The notes under the pieces were generated by a model, which had not been told where the DNA came from, did not search any database, and worked only from the letters and a program-made list of their open reading frames with translations. The translations under genes and the position numbers were made by a program. A DNA stretch of 13,919 bases. It comes from Ardenticatenaceae bacterium. GTDB taxonomy: Bacteria; Chloroflexota; Anaerolineae; Promineifilales; Promineifilaceae. Positions within the stretch are counted from its first letter, which is position 1, and every line of letters begins with the position of its first letter. Positions 1-7,767 of the stretch are shown here, one piece after another. Location of the stretch: the NCBI GenBank assembly GCA_020634315.1, contig JACKBV010000051.1, positions 1-13,919 on the forward strand, read 5' to 3'.

Positions 1-26
1 CATTATACCCGCCAGCCAGAGAATGC

Positions 27-54
27 TTGCAATCTAATCAGGATTACGTAAACT
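27..54 (+). promoter_or_regulatory. Predicted promoter of the threonine aldolase gene (leaderless)
   Basis: A TTGCAA hexamer (27-32) and a TAAACT hexamer (49-54) are separated by 16 nt; each matches the sigma-70 consensus at 4 of 6 positions. Transcription would begin about 7 nt past the -10, at the ATG at 62. No Shine-Dalgarno sequence lies near that ATG. The same geometry recurs before rlmN and the second kinase gene, which raises confidence in this otherwise modest match. Confidence 0.4.
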
Positions 55-61
55 TTGACAT

Positions 62-1108
62 ATGGATAGGATTGATTTTCGTTCCGACACAGTAACCTGG
101 CCCACACCCACCATGCGCACCGCCATGGCCCAAGCTCCCCTAGGCGACGACGTTTATGGCGAAGACCCCACCGTCAACGAGCTAGAAGCATTAGCCGCAG
201 CTAAAGTTGGCAAAGAAGCTGGCCTATTTGTCGCCAGCGGCACCATGGGCAACCTCACCGCCATTCTCACCCATGCCACACGCGGCGATGAAGCCATCGT
301 GGGGCAAGATTCTCACACCTATTTATGGGAAGCAGGTGGCATGGCAACGCTGGGTGGCATTGTTCCCCACCCCTTGCCAACCGATGCCTTTGGGCGCATG
401 GAACTGGCACAAGTCAAACAATCTGTGCGCAGCGATGATCCTCACCTGCCGCACAGCCGCCTCATTCTGGTAGAAAACAGTTACGGCGATAAAAATGGCT
501 ACCCCATTCCCCCCGATTACTTCGCCAATCTACGCCAGATTGCCGATCAGCACAATTTACGGCTCCACATGGACGGCGCACGCCTCTTCAATGCGGCCGT
601 TGCATTGGGCATACCGGCAGCAGCCATAACGGAACACGTTGATTCCGTCACCTTTTGTTTAAGCAAAGGCCTCTGTGCGCCCGTTGGTTCGGTTCTCTGC
701 GGTTCGGCAGAGTTCATCCGCCGGGCACGGCGAACACGCAAAGCTCTGGGCGGTGGCATGCGGCAAGCTGGCGTTCTCGCCGCCGCTGGCCTCATTGCCC
801 TCAACGAAATGACCGAACGCCTGGCTGACGATCACAGACACGCGCAGCAGCTGGCGCAAGGATTGGCACAAATCCCAGGCATCATCGTCGCGCCTGACCA
901 CATCAAAACCAACATCGTCTACTTTCAATTGGAAGATGCCGTCGCTTTAAGCGCAGAAGACATCACGCAACGACTGCGTACAGAAGCAAACATCTGGCTG
1001 GGCACAAACGGGCCACGCGGGTTCCGCGCCGTCACCCATTACTGGATTCAAGAAGCCAACGTTACTTCTTTATTAGAGAAGCTAACACACATTCTTGCTG
1101 TAAAATGA
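62..1108 (+). CDS. ltaE: Low-specificity L-threonine aldolase (PLP-dependent)
   Basis: A cytoplasmic PLP enzyme of fold type I that cleaves L-threonine or L-allo-threonine to glycine and acetaldehyde. At 348 aa it has the usual family length. Visible hallmarks are FRSDTVT near the N-terminus (residues 6-12), the GDDVYGEDPTV segment (28-38), VASGTMGN (57-64), H85 at the position of the PLP-stacking histidine, the MDGAR motif (170-174, Asp for the pyridine nitrogen), and SKG with K202 as the Schiff-base lysine. LGGGMRQAG follows near residue 230. The family's usual ENTH-type segment reads ENSYGDKNG here. The ATG at 62 directly begins the conserved N-terminus, so the start is secure even without a Shine-Dalgarno site. 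The stop at 1108 lies 34 nt before the first kinase gene, so co-transcription is possible. The stereochemical class cannot be told from sequence. Confidence 0.93.
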   Translation: MDRIDFRSDTVTWPTPTMRTAMAQAPLGDDVYGEDPTVNELEALAAAKVGKEAGLFVASGTMGNLTAILTHATRGDEAIVGQDSHTYLWEAGGMATLGGIVPHPLPTDAFGRMELAQVKQSVRSDDPHLPHSRLILVENSYGDKNGYPIPPDYFANLRQIADQHNLRLHMDGARLFNAAVALGIPAAAITEHVDSVTFCLSKGLCAPVGSVLCGSAEFIRRARRTRKALGGGMRQAGVLAAAGLIALNEMTERLADDHRHAQQLAQGLAQIPGIIVAPDHIKTNIVYFQLEDAVALSAEDITQRLRTEANIWLGTNGPRGFRAVTHYWIQEANVTSLLEKLTHILAVK

Positions 1109-1132
1109 TTTCATCCGTCATCCTTATTTAAT

Positions 1133-1136
1133 GGAG
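1133..1136 (+). promoter_or_regulatory. Shine-Dalgarno site that fixes the start of the first kinase gene
   Basis: GGAG lies 6 nt upstream of the ATG at 1143. The alternative in-frame ATG at 1131 overlaps this site and has no ribosome-binding sequence of its own, so 1143 is the better start. Confidence 0.7.
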
Positions 1137-1142
1137 TTTCCT

Positions 1143-4100
1143 ATGACCAGTTTTGTCGGTCGCACCATCAACAATCGGTATCGGCTAGAGTCCCTGGTTG
1201 GGGACGGTGGCATGGGCACGGTGTATCGTGCTTATGACTTAAACCTGGAACGGGCTGTCGCCATCAAATTGATGCACGCACATTATGCCCGTCAGGCTGA
1301 GTTTCGCGCGCGGCTGGTGCAGGAAGCCAAAACGGCCGCACAGATGGACCATCCCTCGGTGGTACGCATTTATGACTTTGGTGATTCGGATGAAGGGCTG
1401 TTTATCGCCATGGAGTATGTGGACGGTGGCAGTCTCCGTGACCATTTACAGCGTTTGCAGCGTATGCAAAAATTTTTGCCGCTGGCGCAAAGCTTGCAAA
1501 TTGCCGCACAAATCGCCGATGCGCTGCACTATGCACATAACCGGGGCATCATTCATCGCGATGTGAAACCCGGCAACATCATCTTAAAACGCCTCAGCCA
1601 ACCGGATGACCCGGAGGAACAGCCATTCCGCGCCGTGCTCACAGATTTTGGTCTGGTGAAACTGCAAGAAGGCACGAGCATGACGCAAAGTGGCACGACT
1701 TTGGGCACGCCCATGTATATGTCACCGGAGCAATGTGATGGGCGTAAGCTAGACGGCCGTTCCGACCTCTACGGTCTCGGCGTCGTCCTCTATGAACTCA
1801 TCACCAATCGCCTTCCCTTCGACTTCCAGACATTATCCGAAGCAATTGCCACGCACAGCCAGGGCATGATGCCCATGGCGGCCAGCCAGATTCGCGGCGA
1901 TGTCCCCAAACTCCTGGACACATTGCTGCACAGGTCATTGGCCAAAGCACCCGCCGACCGTTTCGCCAATGGCGCGGAAATGGCTGCGGCCTTGCGCAGC
2001 GCCATCATCTCCCTCGAAGGCGCACCGACGCGGGTCATGTCGCGCCAGGAAATGGACATTTTGGAACAGGTCGCCGAACCACCGCCAGGGTACGAACTGC
2101 ACATTGAAACGCCCGGACAGCCAACCAGTGTTGTTGCCCTTAATCGGGCAGTGTTCACCCTGGGACGTAACGTAGATAATGACATTGTGCTGCCCACCGA
2201 TGGTGTCTCGCGTCACCATGTGCGCTTACAAGCCACTTCGCTGGGTTGGGAAGTGGTTGATTTGGGTGGTGTTAACGGCACCTGGCTAAATGAACACCGT
2301 CTGCGTGCGGAAGTGCAAACGCCGATGGGGCCAGGTTCGCGGCTAAAAATTGGGCCTTATGAACTGACATTACGCGCTCCTGAAATTGAAGCGCTGGCAA
2401 CAGACAGCGACGAGCCGTCTGTCCCTGGGCGCATTACGCCGGGCTTATCCTCGCCGCCAGCATCGGAACATCCGACAGAAATCATGACTGAATCTGCCCC
2501 GACATTGGGGCTGTTCATCCCTCGTGACCAACTCCCTGTTGAGCCGGGACAGCAAGTCGAGTTAAAAGTCGAAGTGGTGAATCGTGGCTCGCGCGATGAT
2601 CGGGTCAGCTTGCAAGTGCAAGGTTTGCCCGGTGATTGGATTGAAACGGCCAACGAGTTTGTTAATTTGCCGGCCGGGAAAACTGTGCAAATGCGTGTGC
2701 TCATTCGTCCGCCGCGCCACCGCAGCACACCCACCGGGCGGCAGCGCTTCCGGCTGGAACTCATCTCGCAGCAGCAGCCCGACTTGAAGGTTGGCGCGTC
2801 TGCCTCTCTGCTGCTCGGCTCGTTTACAACTTTTGAATCGAGTATGGATGCGGCTTCTATCCGCCTGCCAGCAACCGTTGTGGTTGCGATTCGCAATACG
2901 GGGAATGGCCCTGGCGAAGTGAGTCTGGTGGCACGAGATCGGCATCAGGCGTTGCGCTTCCAGGGCGAACGAGGGCGAATTCGGCTGCAACCGGGGCAGG
3001 TCGCCAATGTGGAATTAGATGTAGAAGCGAAAACGCAGCGCTTATTTAGTGGTGGCGAACTGTATCCGTTTGAAGTGGTGGTGCGTTCTGCCGGGGGTGA
3101 ACAACAGACGTTGGCTGGCGAGGCCTATGCGGGCACGCTTATTCCCCCGACTTTTGTTTATGCGCTGGTTTTCCTGGTGACGTTTGCCTGTGTGATTGCC
3201 GCCGGGGTTATGTTTTTGAATCGAGATCGAATTTTTGGCACGGATGTTGCCGTTACTCCAACGATTGCCGTCAACCTCACAGAAACGGCCGTTGCCCAAA
3301 GCCTGACCCTGACACCCGTCCTCACCAGCACCGTTTCCGCCGAAAATGACAGCGATGGCGATGGGTTAACCGACCAGATGGAAACCCAATATCTGAAAAC
3401 CGATCCCAACAACTTCGACAGCGATGGTGATGGCCTGAGCGATGGCGAAGAAGCCCTCACCATATTCAGCAATCCGCTGGAGCGGGATTCTGATAAAGAT
3501 GTGCTCAATGATTGGGAAGAAGTGCGCGTTTACAAAACCAATCCAATGAATCGTGATACAGATGGCGATGGGTTTGACGACGGTCTGGAAGTAACACAAG
3601 GGACAGATCCCCTGGTTGCCAACCTACCCACCCTCACACCAACCGCTTCCGTAGCCGCCATTTCTCCCACACCGGCGCCAACAGACACACCCGGCCCCAC
3701 GGCCACGCAGACCTGGACACCCATTCCGACAGTCACATCTACGCCTGCGCCGACGGGAACACCGACCAACACGCCCTTGCCCACATTGACGCCAACGTTG
3801 GCTCCAACTGAAACGCCCACGGAAACACCGACCAACACACCCATTCCCAATCCGTCAATTGTCTGCGCGGCACAACCGCCAACCATTGATGGCATCTTTA
3901 ATATCACTGAATGGCCGGGCACGCCCACCATTCAATTTGCGCCGGATGGCAAAGAATCGCAGTTGGTACAGGTCTTCTTCTCCCGTGATGCCGCAAATTT
4001 GTATGTTGCCTTCCTGGTCAACGACAACACGCCGGATAATACCGATTCGGTGCGTATTTTGTTTGACACAACCAACAATGAGGGCGACCCGGACACGGCC

Positions 4101-4409
4101 GATCGCTATTTCCAGATTGGGCGCGATAACACAACCGCCATTTCCGCCGGTATTGGCAGCAACACCGATACGCAAACCTGGGATTCTGGCTATAACAGCG
4201 ACAACTGGGCGTCGGCGATCAGCAGCAGCAACGCACAATGGACAATTGAGATGCGCATTGACGCCAACCTGGAAATGGGCGCTTTAGCCAACCCATTTGG
4301 GCTGATGGTTCAGGTCTTATACACTGGCGACATCACCACCTGGCCTGCTGGAGCTGGTTCGACCGCCCTGGGTACGTGGCAAAACATTGACAACGCAGTC
4401 TGCCCCTAA
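1143..4409 (+). CDS. Transmembrane Ser/Thr protein kinase with FHA, TSP3 repeats and CBM9-like sensor domain
   Basis: A 1088-aa PknB-like receptor kinase. The kinase domain (about 13-292) is complete: glycine loop GDGGMG (20-25), K42 in VAIK, HRD (138-140) with K142 and N145, DFG (168-170), a Ser/Thr-rich activation segment (179-190) and SPE (194-196). An FHA domain (about 325-410) has GR (341-342), SRHH (356-359) and NGT (378-380), so it should bind phosphothreonine, perhaps its own. Two beta-sandwich domains (about 450-560 and 565-665) precede a single membrane span (about 669-692). Outside the membrane lie four Asp-rich calcium-binding repeats (736-825), a Pro/Thr stalk (826-905) and a CBM9-like domain (908-1088, starting at TIDG...EW) whose flanking C908 and C1087 could form a disulfide. 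The ligand is unknown. The last 23 bases overlap the HD phosphohydrolase gene. Confidence 0.92.
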   Translation: MTSFVGRTINNRYRLESLVGDGGMGTVYRAYDLNLERAVAIKLMHAHYARQAEFRARLVQEAKTAAQMDHPSVVRIYDFGDSDEGLFIAMEYVDGGSLRDHLQRLQRMQKFLPLAQSLQIAAQIADALHYAHNRGIIHRDVKPGNIILKRLSQPDDPEEQPFRAVLTDFGLVKLQEGTSMTQSGTTLGTPMYMSPEQCDGRKLDGRSDLYGLGVVLYELITNRLPFDFQTLSEAIATHSQGMMPMAASQIRGDVPKLLDTLLHRSLAKAPADRFANGAEMAAALRSAIISLEGAPTRVMSRQEMDILEQVAEPPPGYELHIETPGQPTSVVALNRAVFTLGRNVDNDIVLPTDGVSRHHVRLQATSLGWEVVDLGGVNGTWLNEHRLRAEVQTPMGPGSRLKIGPYELTLRAPEIEALATDSDEPSVPGRITPGLSSPPASEHPTEIMTESAPTLGLFIPRDQLPVEPGQQVELKVEVVNRGSRDDRVSLQVQGLPGDWIETANEFVNLPAGKTVQMRVLIRPPRHRSTPTGRQRFRLELISQQQPDLKVGASASLLLGSFTTFESSMDAASIRLPATVVVAIRNTGNGPGEVSLVARDRHQALRFQGERGRIRLQPGQVANVELDVEAKTQRLFSGGELYPFEVVVRSAGGEQQTLAGEAYAGTLIPPTFVYALVFLVTFACVIAAGVMFLNRDRIFGTDVAVTPTIAVNLTETAVAQSLTLTPVLTSTVSAENDSDGDGLTDQMETQYLKTDPNNFDSDGDGLSDGEEALTIFSNPLERDSDKDVLNDWEEVRVYKTNPMNRDTDGDGFDDGLEVTQGTDPLVANLPTLTPTASVAAISPTPAPTDTPGPTATQTWTPIPTVTSTPAPTGTPTNTPLPTLTPTLAPTETPTETPTNTPIPNPSIVCAAQPPTIDGIFNITEWPGTPTIQFAPDGKESQLVQVFFSRDAANLYVAFLVNDNTPDNTDSVRILFDTTNNEGDPDTADRYFQIGRDNTTAISAGIGSNTDTQTWDSGYNSDNWASAISSSNAQWTIEMRIDANLEMGALANPFGLMVQVLYTGDITTWPAGAGSTALGTWQNIDNAVCP
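3348..3617 (+). repeat. Four thrombospondin type 3-like calcium-binding repeats within the kinase
   Basis: The repeats begin at residues 736, 759, 782 and 805, an exact 23-residue period. Each opens with an Asp-rich loop: DSDGDGLTD, DSDGDGLSD, DSDKDVLND and DTDGDGFDD. The third lacks the central glycines and may bind calcium less well. Such arrays are known as rigid calcium-dependent spacers on secreted and surface proteins; here they sit just outside the membrane. Confidence 0.85.
3618..3857 (+). repeat. Pro/Thr-rich stalk-coding tract
   Basis: An imperfect low-complexity tract encodes about 80 residues of TPT, TNTP, TETP and TPAP units. The unit ACACCGACCAACAC occurs twice. It probably forms an extended wall-spanning linker between the calcium-binding repeats and the terminal domain, and may be O-glycosylated. 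It is part of the reading frame, not an independent repeat element. Confidence 0.8.
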
Positions 4410-5025
4410 TCCATATCGCCGCTACCAGACGTGGTGGCGATATGGATGCCAGGATTATTGCCAGGACGGGGCAATCATAGATGCTGTGTATGCTGATTTG
4501 GTGGCGCGTTATGGCGAAAACGGCCGTTTCTATCACACATTCGACCACCTCATTGCCGTTTTGACAGACGTGCGCGAGCTGCCCGCAACCGTGCAATTTG
4601 CCGCCTGGTTCCACGACGTCATTTACGATCCGCGCCGCAGTGACAACGAAGAGCGCAGCGCCGCTTTTGCCGCCACTGCGTTACGACAATTGACCGTGCC
4701 ACAGCCTCTCATTGAGCGGGTCGCCCAACTTATCATTTGCACGCAAACGCACCAGCCGCCGCCGGGCGATGAAGAGGCAATGGCTTTGCTCGATGCTGAT
4801 CTGGCAATTTTGGGAGCAGAAACGGCCGTATATGACCGTTATGCCGCAGCAATCCGCCAAGAATATGCACATGTGCCAGAGGAAGCGTATCGATACGGCC
4901 GTATCCATATCCTCGACACCTTTCTGCAACGACCCCGCCTTTACCATACCGCTCTGGCCTACCAGGCCCATGAGGCACGCGCTCGTGGCAACCTGCAACG
5001 CGAACGAGCATCTTTACAAGCCTGA
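4387..5025 (+). CDS. Predicted metal-dependent HD-domain phosphohydrolase (COG4339 family)
   Basis: A 212-aa soluble protein matching the family annotated as predicted metal-dependent HD superfamily phosphohydrolases. Likely metal ligands are H50 and H54 in YHTFDH, H76-D77 in WFHD, H122, and D136 in LLDADL. The family pattern DPRRSDNEERSA follows the HD pair, and AILGAETAVYDRY and IRQEY match later conserved blocks. The natural substrate of the family is not established. The start appears to be TTG at 4387, which overlaps the kinase gene by 23 nt; no in-frame ATG is available before the conserved WW at 16-17, so a start well downstream would truncate the fold. The overlap suggests translational coupling with the kinase. 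Three ACGGCCGT palindromes lie inside this gene. Confidence 0.85.
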   Translation: MTTQSAPNPYRRYQTWWRYGCQDYCQDGAIIDAVYADLVARYGENGRFYHTFDHLIAVLTDVRELPATVQFAAWFHDVIYDPRRSDNEERSAAFAATALRQLTVPQPLIERVAQLIICTQTHQPPPGDEEAMALLDADLAILGAETAVYDRYAAAIRQEYAHVPEEAYRYGRIHILDTFLQRPRLYHTALAYQAHEARARGNLQRERASLQA

Positions 5026-5127
5026 TAGATAAATACACCGCAAAGTTTGCACGGCAGCAAGTTTTAATTACACGTGAGCACAGTTGGCAGACCCGGCATG
5101 TAGTCGCCGATTTTTCCGCTTGCGCAG

Positions 5128-5133
5128 TATAAT
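5128..5133 (+). promoter_or_regulatory. -10 hexamer of the operon promoter
   Basis: A perfect TATAAT lies 49 nt upstream of the start at 5183. No recognisable -35 hexamer sits at 16-18 nt spacing, so an activator or an upstream element may be needed. The predicted transcript has a 5' leader of about 43 nt. Confidence 0.5.
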
Positions 5134-5170
5134 ACGCAAAGGGAAAAACAAACGCCCAACCTTGCTGTAC

Positions 5171-5176
5171 AAAGGA
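5171..5176 (+). promoter_or_regulatory. Shine-Dalgarno site that fixes the start at 5183
   Basis: AAAGGA lies 6 nt before the ATG at 5183. Another in-frame ATG at 5177 directly abuts the site and is too close to use it. Confidence 0.7.
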
Positions 5177-5182
5177 ATGATC

Positions 5183-6340
5183 ATGTCAAACGATTTAGAT
5201 GAACTCTGGGAACAATTTGAAACGGCCGTTTACGAAACCCGTATCCAACTCTTCCAACAAGCCCTCGACCATCCCGACATTGACGGGGAATGGGCCTTTG
5301 AAATGCTCAACGAGCTGTACGAACAGGCTGCTGCCAACCAGGAGCGCGACCGCTTTGACGGGCTGGTCAACGACCTGCGCACCAAAGTGCCCGCCGCTTA
5401 TGCCACTGAAGCAGGCTACATGCTGGAATGGCTCATCACCAACGCATTGGTGAACGGCCGTTCCCAGGCTCTCCCCGACCTTGTGCAAGAACTAGCCGAA
5501 TACACAGCCGATGTCCCGGAAATCATCGTCAACGTGGCTGACCAATTGGCCTACTACGGCCAACTCGCGCCGCTGGTCACGCTCTGCAATCTCGCCTGGC
5601 CGCACATCCAGTCCTCGCCCGATATTGACGAATGGGTCATTGAAGAATTCGCCGTTCATGCTACCAACTACATCATTTTGCATTACCTGGAAACGGCCGT
5701 ATCGCCCACCGCCACCGACCCAGACCTGCAAGCCCAACTCGACCACTACGTCGAATTTGAAGCAGACGCCCTGGCTGAACACATGGCGCAAATCACCGGC
5801 CAAGAAACGCGTACCTGGAACAGCAGCGACTTTGCCACACCAAAAGGCTACCACGACACAGAAATCCCAGAATCAGTGGAACGAAACGTCACGCATTTGC
5901 TGCGCACCTTCGTCCATCACCTGCAAACAGAAAAAGACATCCCCACCAGCCGCGCCGGACTGGCTTACTGGCCGCTGGCCGAACTGCTTTTTGCGCACAT
6001 TGAGGATCAACTAACCAGCTACCAGCCGAAACAAAAGCAAAAGGGGCCGTATCGGAAAACGGCCGTTTCCTCCCCACTCCTGCCCGTTCCCAACCTGCTC
6101 GACCAATTTCTAGAGAGCATGAGCGACCTGATCTCCCCGCAATATTACCGCGCCGCTGCCCTTGTCAACGTTTTGCCCGCCTGGCTAGACTTCCTCACCA
6201 TGCAAGGCGTGGTCAGCACCGAACAAAGCGCACAGATGCACAAACAATATGCCGCGGTTATCGGCCAATTACAGCAACAGTGGCATCAGGAAGGTGCGGA
6301 TCCCGCACTCGCGGCCAGCCTGCGCGTCTGGAAAGCATAA
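5183..6340 (+). CDS. Hypothetical alpha-helical protein, first gene of an rRNA-methyltransferase operon
   Basis: I do not recognise this 385-aa protein. It has no signal peptide, no membrane segment and no Cys/His metal cluster. It is acidic and rich in Leu, Ala, Gln and Glu, with many amphipathic helix-like stretches, which would suit a helical-repeat scaffold; no clear TPR consensus is seen. A Lys/Gln-rich segment around QPKQKQKGPYRK (about residue 285) looks like a loop or domain boundary. Codon use resembles the neighbours and four ACGGCCGT palindromes lie inside the frame, so it is a native, expressed gene. It ends 3 nt before the RlmK-type gene and shares its promoter, so a link to rRNA maturation or simple co-expression are both possible. 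Confidence 0.8.
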   Translation: MSNDLDELWEQFETAVYETRIQLFQQALDHPDIDGEWAFEMLNELYEQAAANQERDRFDGLVNDLRTKVPAAYATEAGYMLEWLITNALVNGRSQALPDLVQELAEYTADVPEIIVNVADQLAYYGQLAPLVTLCNLAWPHIQSSPDIDEWVIEEFAVHATNYIILHYLETAVSPTATDPDLQAQLDHYVEFEADALAEHMAQITGQETRTWNSSDFATPKGYHDTEIPESVERNVTHLLRTFVHHLQTEKDIPTSRAGLAYWPLAELLFAHIEDQLTSYQPKQKQKGPYRKTAVSSPLLPVPNLLDQFLESMSDLISPQYYRAAALVNVLPAWLDFLTMQGVVSTEQSAQMHKQYAAVIGQLQQQWHQEGADPALAASLRVWKA

Positions 6341-6343
6341 CCC

Positions 6344-7309
6344 ATGCTCGCTAACCGCCTGCGCAAACGCCAGCGCCATTTGCGTAAATGGGCCGGGCGC
6401 AACGATGTCACCTGCTATCGCCTCTACGAACGGGACATCCCCGAATATCCTCTTATCCTGGATTGGTATGACGGAGAAGCAGTTGGCTGGCTTTACGAGC
6501 GCAAACGAGATGAGACACCGGCCGAAGAAGACGCCTTCCGCGACGAAGTATTGGCTGAAATCTGCGCCGGGCTTGATTTAACGCCGCCGCAGATTTTCCT
6601 AAAAGAACGGGCACGGCAGCGAGGCAATGAGCAATACGGCCGTTTCGCCCATCAATCAGCCATTCGCCTCGTCAGCGAACAAGGGCTGCGCTTCGAGGTC
6701 AATCTCAGCGATTATCTCGACACGGGACTGTTTCTCGATCACCGTTCCACGCGCGATCTCGTGCGGCAGCAAGCCGCAGGCAAACGCGTATTGAACTTGT
6801 TTGCCTACACCGGCTCCTTCACCTGCTATGCGCGACACGGCGGTGCGGCCGTTACCACCACCGTTGACATCAGCAAAACTTACAGCGAATGGACAGCGCG
6901 TAATCTGGCGCACAACGGTTTCACTCCTGACCGCCATCACCAAATCATCACGCAAGATTGCTTCCAATTTTTGCACGACGCCGCCCATCGCCGCGAACAA
7001 TACGACCTCATCATTTGCGATCCTCCCACCTTTAGCAATTCCAAACGGATGCAGCGCGGTTCTTTTGACGTCACCCGCGACCATGCAGAACTCATCCGCC
7101 ACTGTGCGCGTCTGCTGGCACCAGGTGGATCGCTTTACTTCAGCACCAATGCCCGCCGCTTCAAATTGGATACGGCCGTTCTCCCTCACCTCACCACGCA
7201 AGACATCACCGCGCAAACCATCCCCGAAGATTTTCGCAGCGCCTACAGCCACCAATGTTGGATCATTCAACATCAAGCGGCCCGCAAAGCGACAAAAGAG
7301 GTGCTATGA
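6344..7309 (+). CDS. rlmK: Stand-alone RlmK-type 23S rRNA methyltransferase
   Basis: A 321-aa SAM-dependent class I methyltransferase. Its N-terminus (MLANRLRKRQRHLRKWA, then CYRLYERDIPEY) closely resembles the C-terminal half of E. coli RlmL (the RlmK domain), which makes N7-methylguanosine at 23S position 2069. The fold is visible as a PUA-like N-terminal part, the substrate-side motif YLDTGLFLDHR (124-134), the SAM loop VLNLFAYTGSFTCYA (149-163), acidic D175 and the catalytic-type motif DPPTFSNSKRM (226-236). In gammaproteobacteria this domain is fused to an RlmL domain that methylates G2445; here that partner is absent, so only the RlmK activity is inferred. RlmI (C5-methylcytosine 1962) is the nearest alternative, but the missing extra cysteine motif and the N-terminal match favour RlmK. 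Its stop overlaps the next start as ATGA. Confidence 0.85.
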   Translation: MLANRLRKRQRHLRKWAGRNDVTCYRLYERDIPEYPLILDWYDGEAVGWLYERKRDETPAEEDAFRDEVLAEICAGLDLTPPQIFLKERARQRGNEQYGRFAHQSAIRLVSEQGLRFEVNLSDYLDTGLFLDHRSTRDLVRQQAAGKRVLNLFAYTGSFTCYARHGGAAVTTTVDISKTYSEWTARNLAHNGFTPDRHHQIITQDCFQFLHDAAHRREQYDLIICDPPTFSNSKRMQRGSFDVTRDHAELIRHCARLLAPGGSLYFSTNARRFKLDTAVLPHLTTQDITAQTIPEDFRSAYSHQCWIIQHQAARKATKEVL

Positions 7310-7767
7310 AACGACCCACCTTCCCCAAACCGTTTGTTCACGCCCATCCGCCGGTGCAAGATGTCAATGCGCTGATCGATAAACAAGCAACACTGGGCGC
7401 ACGCGCTGCCGATTGGGTAGCAACGGTCATTGGTTCCTGGCGCTTCATCATTGGGCAATCGATCCTGCTGCTGATTTGGGTCATTCTCAACGTCACAGCC
7501 TGGATCAAACATTGGGACCCATACCCATTCATCCTCATGAACCTGGTTATGTCCTTGCAAGCCGCCTTCACCGCGCCGGTCATCATGATGAGCCAAAATC
7601 GGCAAGCCACCCGCGACCGGCTAGAAGCGCACAACGACTTTCTCATCAACCAAAAAGCGGAAGAAGAAATCCGTGCCATCTTGACGCATCTGGATGCACA
7701 AAATGCGGCTCTGGCAGAAATCCACGACATGCTAGTGCAGCTACAAGAAAACCAGAACCCATCATGA
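7306..7767 (+). CDS. DUF1003 family membrane protein
   Basis: A 153-aa protein of the DUF1003 (PF06210, COG4420) family, whose function is not established. The family pattern is clear: GARAADWVATVIGSWRFI (31-48), two membrane spans (about 44-64 and 75-95), the DPYPFILMNL motif (71-80) between them, then APVIMMSQNRQATRDR (90-105) and a charged, probably coiled-coil C-terminus. The start at 7306 overlaps the upstream stop (ATGA) and is preceded by GAGG; the frame stays open upstream to a TTG at 7255, but that lies inside the methyltransferase gene and adds non-family residues. The stop again overlaps the next gene as ATGA, so translation of the three genes is probably coupled. Confidence 0.9.
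   Translation: MKRPTFPKPFVHAHPPVQDVNALIDKQATLGARAADWVATVIGSWRFIIGQSILLLIWVILNVTAWIKHWDPYPFILMNLVMSLQAAFTAPVIMMSQNRQATRDRLEAHNDFLINQKAEEEIRAILTHLDAQNAALAEIHDMLVQLQENQNPS

Larger units (their letters stand above)
5026..5182 (+). other. Intergenic region before the four-gene operon
   Basis: It contains a weak hairpin (TTGC, six-base loop, GCAA, then a T-rich run, about 5047-5067) that might terminate the HD gene, a good -10 hexamer, and the ribosome-binding site of the next gene. A TTG at 5084 would extend the next frame upstream, but it precedes the -10 hexamer and has no supporting signal. Confidence 0.4.

Noticed and set aside
1101..1106. TAAAAT as a -10 hexamer for the first kinase gene
   Set aside because: No -35 hexamer at suitable spacing (TTGCTG directly abuts it) and it overlaps the aldolase stop; read-through from the upstream gene is as likely.
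2357..2896. 179-residue open frame on the minus strand inside the kinase gene
   Set aside because: It is antisense to conserved kinase-gene sequence, is Ser/Arg-rich and has no ribosome-binding signal or family resemblance.
3618..3857. Repeated ACACC/ACGCC units considered as a CRISPR or tandem-repeat element
   Set aside because: The units are irregular, in frame and encode a Pro/Thr stalk; there are no equal-length spacers.
3530..3931. Val/Gly-rich minus-strand open frame with GVGVSVG-like repeats
   Set aside because: It is the mirror of the Pro/Thr stalk-coding tract; its repetitiveness comes from that tract.
5084..5182. N-terminal extension of the hypothetical protein from a TTG
   Set aside because: The TTG precedes the TATAAT promoter element and a good Shine-Dalgarno site points to 5183.
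7413..7763. Long upstream extension of the UPF0104 frame
   Set aside because: It shadows the DUF1003 gene, is rich in His, Pro and Arg with no family match, and the ATGA junction at 7764 gives a natural start.
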